From the NCBI GenBank assembly GCA_004212135.1, contig RXIE01000109.1, forward strand, positions 1 through 16,818: DNA of 16,818 nt, written 5' to 3'. This document shows positions 1 to 6,955 of this stretch, in pieces. The stretch comes from Candidatus Methanophagales archaeon ANME-1-THS (GTDB lineage: Archaea > Halobacteriota > Syntropharchaeia > Alkanophagales > Methanospirareceae). Numbering within the stretch: the stretch's first letter is position 1; each line of letters starts with the position of its first letter. A model generated the notes under the pieces. The model was given only the letters and a program-made list of their open reading frames with translations, did no database searches and was not told where the DNA came from. Position numbers and translations under genes: made by a program.

Positions 1-106
1 GAATGAAGAAAGGCGTGGTATGTGCACTTACGAATATTATTTTGGATGATATACCTTATTTGATTTCGTAGCTGAATAAAATTCAGAAAATAATATCTTT
101 ATAAAT
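1..106 (+). pseudogene. Frame-broken 5' continuation of mod
   Basis: No frame is open across these bases, yet each frame has a short Mod-like stretch. Frame 1 gives WYVHL near base 23, like the YVHL/YVHCD segment of type III Mod proteins. Frame 3 gives ILDDI near 40. Frame 2 gives FDFVAE and then SENNIFIN just before the called start. This fits a mod coding region disrupted by several indels. The assignment rests on short matches and is tentative. Confidence 0.35.
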
Positions 107-1447
107 TTGAAATGCGGAATATGGGATTATCCTAACAAAATTCCAGATAAAAGAAAATTATTGTTTACAAATGCTTCTGATATAATTTTATTTTATTCAA
201 AATGGGATAATATGCAAGTATTTAACCCACAATATTACTCTGTAGAACCTCATCGACGCGCCCGTGAGATAAAAGTAAATGGTATAAAACAGAGTTTAAG
301 AGATGAAGATGGTAATGTAGTATATAATCTCTATGATAAGAGGTTAGTAGATAATGTTTGGAACATTCCATCTCTTGCAGGTTCATCCGGCGAAAGAATG
401 GATTTCGACACCCAAAAACCAGAAGCCCTCTTAAAACGAATAATCCTCGCATCCTCTAATGAAGGCGACATTGTTGCTGACTTCTTCTGCGGCTCTGGAA
501 CAACTCAAGCGGTTGCAGAGAAACTTGGCAGGCGCTGGATAGGCTGTGATTTATCCAAGTTTGCCATTCAGGTTACAAGAAAAAGGCTTCTGGATATTCA
601 CTATTCAAGGGATTTGTTGAATGAAGACAAAAAAGAATATGGCAAGCCAGCAAGACCCTTTGAAGTATGGAACATAGGAAACTACGAAACCGTTTACTGG
701 CAGGAGAAACAGGATGAATATCTCGCTTTCACACTCAAACTCTATCAAGCTCAGCCTTTAACAGGCTTTAGATACTTGCACGGCAGAAAAGGCGATAGAG
801 CAGTCCATGTTGGTCCACTAAATGCACCTGTTACGATGGAAGAGATTGAGAAAGTGGTAATTGAATGCAGGGCTAACAACTTCAACAAGGCTGATGTTTT
901 GGGTTGGGAGTGGAGTTATGAGGTGAATGAACTCGCCAAAGAACTGGCAAAGAAGAACGGGGTTGATTTAAGGCTTATTCAAATTCCATCAGTGAATGAG
1001 ATAAAATCCGCTCTCGTTGGTTTTGACCTTAAATTGTTAAGGATACCTGATCAAATGGTGGAAAAAGAACTCTCGCAATATATAAAATTCCCGGAGGTCG
1101 CCTACTTGGAGATTGAAACAAAAACCAAAGGGATTGAAGTGACGTTAAAGATCACAGATTTTCAGCTTCCACCAACCGCAGAACTCGCAGAGATTGCTAA
1201 CAAGGTAAAAGATTCAAGGGAACTCATTGATTACTGGGCTATTGATTGGGATTATAAAGGCGATACGTTCCATAATCAGTGGCAGAGTTTCAGGGTGAAG
1301 AAGAATCCGAAGGTGGATTACGAAGCAAAGCATAAATACACAGTAGCGAGTAGTGAGGAGCCAGGAAAGTGTGAAAAGCAGATAATGGTAAAAGTAGTTG
1401 ATGTCTTCGGAAACGATACGAATAAAATAATCAAGGTGAAAATGTGA
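107..1447 (+). CDS. Type III R-M DNA methyltransferase (Mod), C-terminal part only
   Basis: This is the modification subunit of a type III-like restriction-modification system, an adenine-specific beta-class methyltransferase that methylates DNA with S-adenosylmethionine. Visible in order are motif X (TQKPEALL, residues 102-109), motif I, the AdoMet-binding DFFCGSGTT (125-133), and GCDLS (146-150), followed by a long C-terminal region. The beta-class catalytic motif IV (DPPY), which should lie N-terminal, is absent. The frame opens with TTG at 107 and is closed upstream by stops at 77-79 and 47-49. Residues readable just before the TTG (SENNIFIN, from 83) still resemble Mod, so 107 is unlikely to be the native start. 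The gene is therefore either a 5'-broken pseudogene or its first half lies in another frame to the left of the window. Its stop overlaps the GTG of the next gene, and res lies about 2 kb downstream in the same operon. Confidence 0.82.
   Translation: MKCGIWDYPNKIPDKRKLLFTNASDIILFYSKWDNMQVFNPQYYSVEPHRRAREIKVNGIKQSLRDEDGNVVYNLYDKRLVDNVWNIPSLAGSSGERMDFDTQKPEALLKRIILASSNEGDIVADFFCGSGTTQAVAEKLGRRWIGCDLSKFAIQVTRKRLLDIHYSRDLLNEDKKEYGKPARPFEVWNIGNYETVYWQEKQDEYLAFTLKLYQAQPLTGFRYLHGRKGDRAVHVGPLNAPVTMEEIEKVVIECRANNFNKADVLGWEWSYEVNELAKELAKKNGVDLRLIQIPSVNEIKSALVGFDLKLLRIPDQMVEKELSQYIKFPEVAYLEIETKTKGIEVTLKITDFQLPPTAELAEIANKVKDSRELIDYWAIDWDYKGDTFHNQWQSFRVKKNPKVDYEAKHKYTVASSEEPGKCEKQIMVKVVDVFGNDTNKIIKVKM
1398..1447 (+). 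repeat. Proximal copy of the duplicated mod 3' end
   Basis: This segment encodes VDVFGNDTNKIIKVKM and the current mod stop. It matches 1893-1946 codon for codon with mostly third-position differences, and both share the identical 11-mer GATACGAATAA (1415-1425 and 1911-1921, offset 496 bases). It also contains the AAGGTGA ribosome binding site of the S23 gene. Confidence 0.75.
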
Positions 1448-1848
1448 AAGAAGAAACAGTAGATAGTAGCGAGAATATAGTAGATAGGGTGAAGGCAAAG
1501 AGTTTTGAGGATTTGATGGTATGGCAAAAGGCACATCAATTAGTGCTTGAGGTCTATAGGATTACAAAGGAATATCCGCAGGAAGAGAAGTTTGCTCTTG
1601 TCTCACAGATGCGAAGAGCGGCTGTATCCGTACCAGCAAATATCACCGAAGGTTTTAGAAAACGTGGCATTAGAGACAAGTTAAAATTCTATAACATCGC
1701 TCAGGGCTCTTTAGATGAACTTAACTACTATATTATACTTTCAAAAGACTTAGATTATATACACGATAACGAACATATTTTAGAACAGATTGAAGAGGTA
1801 GCAAAATTGTTATCAGGACTGATAAACTCAATAGGAGGCAAGAGATGA
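1444..1848 (+). CDS. Four-helix-bundle S23/IVP family protein
   Basis: This is a member of the 23S rRNA intervening-sequence protein (S23, TIGR02436/PF05635) family: small helical bundles, often encoded inside rRNA intervening sequences and related to the Avd accessory proteins of diversity-generating retroelements. The biochemical role is unknown. Family hallmarks are FEDLMVWQKA (residues 21-30) and QMRRAAVSVPANITEG (55-70). At 134 aa it is slightly longer than usual because of a ~20-residue N-terminal extension. The GTG start overlaps the mod stop (GTGA) and is preceded by AAGGTGA at 1433-1439 with a 4-base spacer. It sits as a passenger inside a restriction operon, flanked by imperfect inverted repeats and by two copies of the mod 3' end, which suggests it arrived as a discrete cassette. 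No rRNA sequence is nearby. Confidence 0.85.
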   Translation: MKEETVDSSENIVDRVKAKSFEDLMVWQKAHQLVLEVYRITKEYPQEEKFALVSQMRRAAVSVPANITEGFRKRGIRDKLKFYNIAQGSLDELNYYIILSKDLDYIHDNEHILEQIEEVAKLLSGLINSIGGKR

Positions 1849-1879
1849 TTTATCCCCTAATTCCTATATACTCGCTACT
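1465..1879. repeat. Imperfect inverted repeats bounding the S23 cassette
   Basis: Bases 1465-1482 (AGTAGCGAGAATATAGTA) and the reverse complement of 1862-1879 agree at 16 of 18 positions. A further CAGT lies just outside each arm after a small gap. The arms flank most of the S23 reading frame and could pair into a stem that loops out the S23 message. That is the arrangement of rRNA intervening sequences carrying S23 genes. A related AGTAGCGAG also occurs inside mod at 1341-1349. Repeat identity was read directly; function is inferred. Confidence 0.55.
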
Positions 1880-1946
1880 CACTGCTAAACTTGTGGATGT
1901 GTTCGGGAATGATACGAATAAGATTTTGAAGGTGAGGGTGAAATGA
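1845..1946 (+). CDS. 33-aa ORF: displaced original mod C-terminus
   Basis: This frame is open from ATG 1845 to TGA 1944-1946 and encodes 33 residues whose C-terminal part, LVDVFGNDTNKILKVRVK, is a homologue of the last residues of Mod. The ATG overlaps the S23 stop (ATGA) and is preceded by AGGAGG at 1832-1837. The stop overlaps the ATG of the HTH/ImmA gene (ATGA at 1943). The segment is best read as the former 3' end of mod, separated from its gene by the S23 cassette. It may still be translated as a peptide that keeps ribosomes coupled to the next gene. The homology is directly visible; translation is inferred. Confidence 0.5.
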   Translation: MIYPLIPIYSLLTAKLVDVFGNDTNKILKVRVK

Positions 1947-3025
1947 AAGAAAAACAAAAAGAAATTAAGTTGTCACCGGGTGTGTTGAAAGCACTTCGTG
2001 AAACATCTGGATACAGCATTGAAGAAATTGCAAAAAAACTTGACACTACTACAGAAAGAGTGCTATCTGTAGAAGAAGGAAAATCAGGATTTACATTGAA
2101 CCAGATTAGGAATCTTGGAGATATATACAAGCGTCCACTTGTGGCATTTTTCTCAGATTCTATACCAGAACTCCCAAAGTTGGTTGATTATAGAATTAAT
2201 CGTGAAAAGAGATTGACTCCCCAGGTATATTTAGCTGAAAGAAAAGCGTATTATCTTTCTGAAAAGATAAAAGAATTAAGCAATAAAAGAAGCCAAATCC
2301 CATCTTTTTCAGAGGAATTAAATGCCGATGAATTTGCAAGACAATTTAGAAGATACTTAAATACTGAGCTTATAAAATTCCAAAAACCTAGAGAAATTTT
2401 AGCGCATTACAAAAAAGCTCTGGAGGATGCATTAACTATTATCATTATAGAATATCCATTGAAAGCAGATGATGTAAGAGCATTCAGTGTTTCCTCCGAT
2501 ATTTGTGTTATAGTCCTAAATGAGGGGGACAAACCTTCAATAAAATTGTTTTCTTTATTTCACGAGGTCTGTCATCTACTTAAAAAAAGTGCTGGTATAT
2601 GTTCATTAGAGATTGAACAGCAAGAACAAGAGATGGAATCCTATTGTAATCGTTTTGCTGCTGAGTTTTTAGTTCCATTAGATGATTTGAAGAATGAGGT
2701 TGAAAAACTTGCACAAATTGATGAAGGAGCAATAAATCAACTTTCTGGAATTTATGGTGTAAGTAAGCAAGTAATTATGCTTCGGCTCCTCTTGTTAAGA
2801 AATATTACAAAAGAGAAATACGAACAGTTCAAGAGTGGATTGGAGAAACCAATAAAGAGATTTGGTCGTAGAAATTGGGAAAAAGTCTTCTTAAATCGTG
2901 TAGGGAACTTGCCTCTTAATGAGATAAAAAAATCATATAACGAAGGGAAAATCACCTTTTACGAAGCTTCAAGCATTTTAGATTTGAAAACAAAATATGC
3001 TGAGAAATTCATTACTTCGCGATGA
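1943..3025 (+). CDS. XRE-HTH / ImmA-IrrE-type metallopeptidase, probable antitoxin
   Basis: This is a two-domain protein of 360 aa. Residues ~10-65 form a Cro/C1-type helix-turn-helix (YSIEEIAKKLDTTTERVLSVE). Residues ~150-260 form an ImmA/IrrE (DUF955, PF06114) zinc peptidase domain with HEVCH at 207-211 and a likely third ligand in ESYCNRFAAEF (Glu232). Such proteins commonly pair with PIN-like DUF4411 toxins, and the next gene is of that type, so an antitoxin/autoregulator role is likely. ATG at 1943 has AAGGTGA at 1929-1935 upstream and overlaps the stop of the displaced mod tail. The 3' end overlaps the PIN gene by ATGA. Low G+C matches the rest of the island. Whether it cleaves the toxin, a phage protein or only represses transcription cannot be read from sequence. 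Confidence 0.85.
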   Translation: MKEKQKEIKLSPGVLKALRETSGYSIEEIAKKLDTTTERVLSVEEGKSGFTLNQIRNLGDIYKRPLVAFFSDSIPELPKLVDYRINREKRLTPQVYLAERKAYYLSEKIKELSNKRSQIPSFSEELNADEFARQFRRYLNTELIKFQKPREILAHYKKALEDALTIIIIEYPLKADDVRAFSVSSDICVIVLNEGDKPSIKLFSLFHEVCHLLKKSAGICSLEIEQQEQEMESYCNRFAAEFLVPLDDLKNEVEKLAQIDEGAINQLSGIYGVSKQVIMLRLLLLRNITKEKYEQFKSGLEKPIKRFGRRNWEKVFLNRVGNLPLNEIKKSYNEGKITFYEASSILDLKTKYAEKFITSR

Positions 3026-3513
3026 AAATGAGCAAACAGCTAAGATTAGGTCCAGTATATTGCTCCGATGCAAGTGCCTTGATAAATATTACAAGATATC
3101 CGGGATATCCAAAGGATGTATTTCCTACAATATGGAAAAAATTAGAAAGTATGATTAAGGGAGGTGAGCTTATTTCCCATGTAGAAGTATTTAAAGAAAT
3201 CAAAAAAAGAAATGATCCAATATACCAATGGTGCAAGCAAAATAAAAATATGTTTAAAGATATAGACGACTGCCAAATAAAAGAATTAGAAAATATTAAA
3301 ACAAAATACGACCCTATTTACTGGAATACTGAAATAAATAAAGGGGGTCCTTGGGCAGATCCGTGGGTGGTAGCGTTAAGTATTTGTGAAGATGCGATTA
3401 TCATAACAGATGAAAAAAATGCTCCAAACCATATCCCTTGGATTGCAAATCATTTTGATAGGCGATGCCTGAATCTTATAGATTTCTTCAAAGAAGTAGG
3501 GATTAGATATTAG
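3022..3513 (+). CDS. DUF4411-like PIN-domain toxin
   Basis: This 163-aa protein looks like the DUF4411 branch of PIN-domain ribonucleases. The expected acidic residues are visible: Asp16 in YCSDASAL, Glu55 in SHVEVFKEI, Asp113 in PWADPWVVAL and Asp130 in IIITDEKNAP. They are spaced as in PIN folds that bind Mg2+ or Mn2+ and cut RNA. The start overlaps the stop of the HTH/ImmA gene (ATGA), the usual antitoxin-first coupling, and the stop abuts the res start region. Together the two genes form a toxin-antitoxin pair embedded between mod and res. Catalytic activity and RNA target are inference from the family. Confidence 0.8.
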   Translation: MKMSKQLRLGPVYCSDASALINITRYPGYPKDVFPTIWKKLESMIKGGELISHVEVFKEIKKRNDPIYQWCKQNKNMFKDIDDCQIKELENIKTKYDPIYWNTEINKGGPWADPWVVALSICEDAIIITDEKNAPNHIPWIANHFDRRCLNLIDFFKEVGIRY

Positions 3514-3522
3514 GTGATTTCT

Positions 3523-6114
3523 ATGAAACCAACTGAACTTTTACATCCGGGACAAAGACGCAGAAGCAAAGCCTACTTAGTTAATGAACTGAGAAAGGCA
3601 GTGTTCACCTGGCGAGAACAGGGCTACCCTCACACGACCGACACCACACGCCGTTTATTACAATTCTGGTTTAAAGAAGACCATATCGTTCACAATGAGC
3701 CATTTCAATTATGGTTTTGCCAGCGAGAAGCGATTGAAACTTTGATTTATGTTTATGAGGTAATGAAGAAGCGAAATTTCATAGATGTGGCAAGGGACTT
3801 TGGTTCTGGTCCAATTCAAGGTTATGACCCTTCTTACGACCAGTACCCTCTTTACGCTTTCAAAATGGCAACGGGTTCAGGTAAAACCTTTGTCATGGCA
3901 TTAGCAATCGTATGGTCATACTTCAACTGGAAATGGGAGAACAAAGACGATTATACATCCAAGTTTTTGCTCATTGCCGGAGAAAAGAATGTCATTTATG
4001 ATAGGCTTTGCAAAGATTTCCAAAACGGTGAAATATTTAGAGAATGGTCTTTTATACCGCCGGAATGGGAAGAAGAGTTTGACCTGAAAGTAATCCTGAA
4101 GGAAGACCCCGTTCACGTTATTCCAGAAAGTGTGCTGTTTTTAACCAATATTCAGCAGTTAGAGGAGAAAAAACGCAAAAAGGAAGAGGTTGAGGAGTAT
4201 GTTTATAAAGTTTGCGAGTTGCCCGCCGTTTACAATGTTCAGGATATTTATCAGGAGAATAGAATAAGAGAGGTCTTAACTTCTTGTCCCAATATAATGA
4301 TTTTGAAAGACGAAGCGCACCACATTTACAGTTTTGAAAAAGCATGGAAGAATATTCTCGTGAATCTTCATAAAAATCTCGCTTCTCAATACGGTAAAGG
4401 CATAAATATGGAACTGGACTTCTCTGCTACACCAAAAACCGAAACCGGTGCTTTATTCCCGTGGATTATTGTGGATTTCTCACTTAAAGAAGCTATTGAA
4501 ATGAACATTGTGAAATTACCGTTAAAGGGAATGGTTAAGGATGCTGAGGAGGTTGCATCCACTAAAGCCGTTGAACGATATAGAGCATGGATTGAGGCTG
4601 GGATAAGGAGATGGCGGGAATATAAAGAGGCTTTGAGACCCTTATCAAAAAAGCCTGTGTTATTCGTTCAATGCCCCGAAAATACCGAATCAGATGAGGT
4701 ATTTGGCTATCTTAATTCCATCCCAGACCTGAAAGACAAAGTACTGCTGATACACACCGACAGCACTGGAGAGATAAGAAAAGCAGAGTTGCCTATTGCG
4801 AGAAAGGCTGCAAAACTCATAGATTATACTGATATGTTCCAATCTGATGAGGAACTCTCAAAACATTATCCATCCGGAGTAGATGCCATCGTTAGCACAA
4901 TGATGCTGAATGAAGGTTGGGATGTGAGAAACGTAAATGTTATTGTCGGATTGAGGTCTTACACCTCGAAAAGGAAGGTGCTTCCGGAGCAGGTCATTGG
5001 AAGGGGTTTAAGGAAAATGTTTCTCGAAGAGGAAGCGAATCCCGAGAAGTCGGTAAACATTCTTGAAGTTATCGGACCGCCGGGGTTAATAGATATTCTC
5101 GAAGAATTAGAAAATCAGGAAGGTATAAAGTTTGCTGAGTTTGATACCGGGAAGTCACTCAATTTAACCACGATATTTGTAGATGAAAATAAACAGGATA
5201 AGGACATTGAAATACCTATCTTGAGTCCAAGGATAATCATAAGAGAATTTTATTTGGACGAGGTGGAGATTGACAACTTACCTTCTCTGAATACGCCTTT
5301 AGAAAACAAGATTTTAGAGATGGAATATGTTGCGGTGGATATGCTCAGGGGAATGGAAGTGATAAAGAGAAAATGGGATTTGCCAGTGCCTCAGGATTCT
5401 AAAAGCGTAATCGCTTATTATACGGACCAGATACTCAAACAACTGAAAATCAGTGGTGCTTTTGCGAGTTTCTATCCCATCGTAAAGAGATATGTGGTTG
5501 AAAAATTGTTCGCTGAAGAAGTTGACCTTGCCGACCCACGAGTTCTTTACAAACTGAGTTCCCCTGAGGTTCAAGAGCAGTTGATAAATTTGTTTGTGAA
5601 TACATTCAAAGATATGACTTTCAGCGAAAGAGAACCTGAAAAAGGAGATGCCATAAAACTCTCGGATACGAGACCTTTTGTATGGTCAAAATTGGTCCAT
5701 CCAGCCAATAGATGTATCTTCAACTACGTTGCCTGCGATAATGATCTTGAAATAGATTTTGCCAGGTTCTTAGACCGAGCTGAGGACGTAAAATCATTTG
5801 CAAGTCTCCACAAAATCGGGTTCTTTATTGAATACCGGGATTCAAAAGGAAATTTCCATCATGGATATTATCCTGATTTCATAGTAAAAACCGATGATGA
5901 GAAGTTCTTCCTCATTGAGACAAAGGGAAGGGTTGATATTGACGTTGAAGCAAAGGATAATAGAGCAAAAGTTTGGTGTGAAGATGCCACTCGCATAACG
6001 GGGAATGAATGGCTGTTCGCAAGAATTGACCAGGAAGAGTTTGAACGACATAGATTTAGGAGCGTTAAAGAATTAATTTCCACTTTGAGAATATCTATTA
6101 ACCCCGGCAATTGA
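3523..6114 (+). CDS. Type III restriction enzyme Res subunit (SF2 helicase-nuclease)
   Basis: This is the restriction subunit of a type III R-M system, which translocates on DNA using ATP and cuts with a C-terminal nuclease. Counting from the alternative GTG at 3514, the motifs are Walker A MATGSGKT (118-125), DEAH (266-269), SATP (304-307), then NEGWDVRNVNVIVGLRSY and PEQVIGRGLRKM (helicase motifs V and VI), and a PD-(D/E)XK nuclease site at YYPDF (Asp788) with IETKG (Glu802, Lys804). All catalytic motifs are intact, unlike the partner mod. ATG 3523 is preferred over GTG 3514 because AGGTGAT (3512-3518) is a good ribosome binding site at 4 bases' distance; the GTG lies inside it. It is the last gene of the operon. 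Confidence 0.9.
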   Translation: MKPTELLHPGQRRRSKAYLVNELRKAVFTWREQGYPHTTDTTRRLLQFWFKEDHIVHNEPFQLWFCQREAIETLIYVYEVMKKRNFIDVARDFGSGPIQGYDPSYDQYPLYAFKMATGSGKTFVMALAIVWSYFNWKWENKDDYTSKFLLIAGEKNVIYDRLCKDFQNGEIFREWSFIPPEWEEEFDLKVILKEDPVHVIPESVLFLTNIQQLEEKKRKKEEVEEYVYKVCELPAVYNVQDIYQENRIREVLTSCPNIMILKDEAHHIYSFEKAWKNILVNLHKNLASQYGKGINMELDFSATPKTETGALFPWIIVDFSLKEAIEMNIVKLPLKGMVKDAEEVASTKAVERYRAWIEAGIRRWREYKEALRPLSKKPVLFVQCPENTESDEVFGYLNSIPDLKDKVLLIHTDSTGEIRKAELPIARKAAKLIDYTDMFQSDEELSKHYPSGVDAIVSTMMLNEGWDVRNVNVIVGLRSYTSKRKVLPEQVIGRGLRKMFLEEEANPEKSVNILEVIGPPGLIDILEELENQEGIKFAEFDTGKSLNLTTIFVDENKQDKDIEIPILSPRIIIREFYLDEVEIDNLPSLNTPLENKILEMEYVAVDMLRGMEVIKRKWDLPVPQDSKSVIAYYTDQILKQLKISGAFASFYPIVKRYVVEKLFAEEVDLADPRVLYKLSSPEVQEQLINLFVNTFKDMTFSEREPEKGDAIKLSDTRPFVWSKLVHPANRCIFNYVACDNDLEIDFARFLDRAEDVKSFASLHKIGFFIEYRDSKGNFHHGYYPDFIVKTDDEKFFLIETKGRVDIDVEAKDNRAKVWCEDATRITGNEWLFARIDQEEFERHRFRSVKELISTLRISINPGN

Positions 6115-6141
6115 CCATACAGGTAGAGGAGACAATTAAAT

Positions 6142-6216
6142 ATGTCAGGAATAAACGCACTACCTGAATTCGTAAGGAAAGGGAACATTAATTTTATGGT
6201 GGAGTTGTCGAAATAG
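6142..6216 (+). other. 24-aa ORF at the island edge, probable gene remnant
   Basis: An ATG at 6142 preceded by GAGGAG (6126-6131) opens a frame encoding MSGINALPEFVRKGNINFMV plus four more residues, closed by TAG. It reads like the first residues of a longer gene cut off after insertion or deletion. No family is recognised. It sits between A+T-rich res and the more G+C-rich pyr operon, so it may mark the island boundary. Confidence 0.3.
6188..6196 (+). promoter_or_regulatory. Possible TATA box of the pyrF-pyrE operon
   Basis: TTAATTTTA lies about 37 bases upstream of the pyrF ATG, which would place transcription start near 6217, just before the AGGATAGG ribosome binding site. It overlaps the 24-aa ORF. 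No experimental support; spacing only. Confidence 0.3.
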
Positions 6217-6228
6217 GGACAGGATAGG

Positions 6229-6948
6229 ATGAGGCGATTATTTCAGCTTGAGCGTGGCGTGATACCTGCCTGTGACGTGTATACGATAAAGGCCCTGAGG
6301 GAGATCATAGCAGCTACCTGTGATCTCGAGGGCATTGTCGGCTACAAACTAGGTGCTGTACTCGGGTTAACCTACGGACTCCCCCAATTGGTTAGTACAG
6401 TGCGGGAATATACCGATTTACCCGTGATCTATGACCACCAGAAAGCAGGCACGGATATCCCTCAGATGGGCGAAAAGTTCGCAACCATCTGTGCAGAGGC
6501 GGGGATAAAAGGGGTCATTATCTTTCCTCAGGCCGGGCCTGAGACGGAAGCGGCATTTATCGAGTCGCTCTTCGAGAAGAACCTGGTTCCTATTGTGGGT
6601 GGAGAAATGACCCATCCAGGATATCTGACGAAGGACGGTCCCCATATCAGGGATAGCGCGCCGATTGAGATGTACACAAATGCAGCCGCAAAGGGCGTCG
6701 AATACTTTGTTGTGCCGGGGAATAAACCCGACGTGATTAAACAGTACCATGCGGTAGTAGCTCGAATGGTGAAGGAGCCTAAGTATTGTATGCCGGGGAT
6801 CGGACGACAGGGCGGTGATATAAAATCCGCGTTTGAACCCCTGGAGGGTGCATCCGCATATGCCATAATAGGAGCGGGGATTTATGAGCACGAGGATATC
6901 GCAGCGGCAGCAGAACGATTCTGCACTGAAGTGCTCACCTGGGAGTGA
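6229..6948 (+). CDS. pyrF: PyrF-like orotidine 5'-phosphate decarboxylase
   Basis: This is a TIM-barrel OMP decarboxylase catalysing OMP to UMP, the last step of UMP synthesis. Seen in the 239 aa are Asp16 (PACDV), the GYKLG strand with Lys40, the catalytic segment YDHQKAGTDIP (Asp69, Lys72, Asp76) and the phosphate-binding PGIGRQGGD (189-197). The catalytic segment is odd: canonical enzymes have D-x-K-x-x-D, here D-x-x-K-x-x-x-D, so this is a divergent subfamily. ATG 6229 follows AGGATAGG. The gene is followed 7 bases later by a PyrE-like gene, which supports the assignment. An alternative is a related barrel decarboxylase with another substrate. Confidence 0.75.
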   Translation: MRRLFQLERGVIPACDVYTIKALREIIAATCDLEGIVGYKLGAVLGLTYGLPQLVSTVREYTDLPVIYDHQKAGTDIPQMGEKFATICAEAGIKGVIIFPQAGPETEAAFIESLFEKNLVPIVGGEMTHPGYLTKDGPHIRDSAPIEMYTNAAAKGVEYFVVPGNKPDVIKQYHAVVARMVKEPKYCMPGIGRQGGDIKSAFEPLEGASAYAIIGAGIYEHEDIAAAAERFCTEVLTWE

Positions 6949-6955
6949 GGAGAGG

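Noticed and set aside
1444..1848. S23 gene as a sign of a diversity-generating retroelement (Avd homologue)
   Set aside because: No reverse transcriptase and no template/variable repeat pair with adenine-specific differences are visible; the duplicated segment differs mainly at third codon positions, not at adenines.
3514..3522. GTG at 3514 as the start of res
   Set aside because: This GTG is inside the AGGTGAT ribosome binding site that properly serves ATG 3523.
6418..6891. Long - strand open frame of 157 codons opposite pyrF
   Set aside because: It lies wholly antisense to a gene with clear OMP decarboxylase motifs, has Cys/His-rich low-complexity composition, and is a frame shadow.
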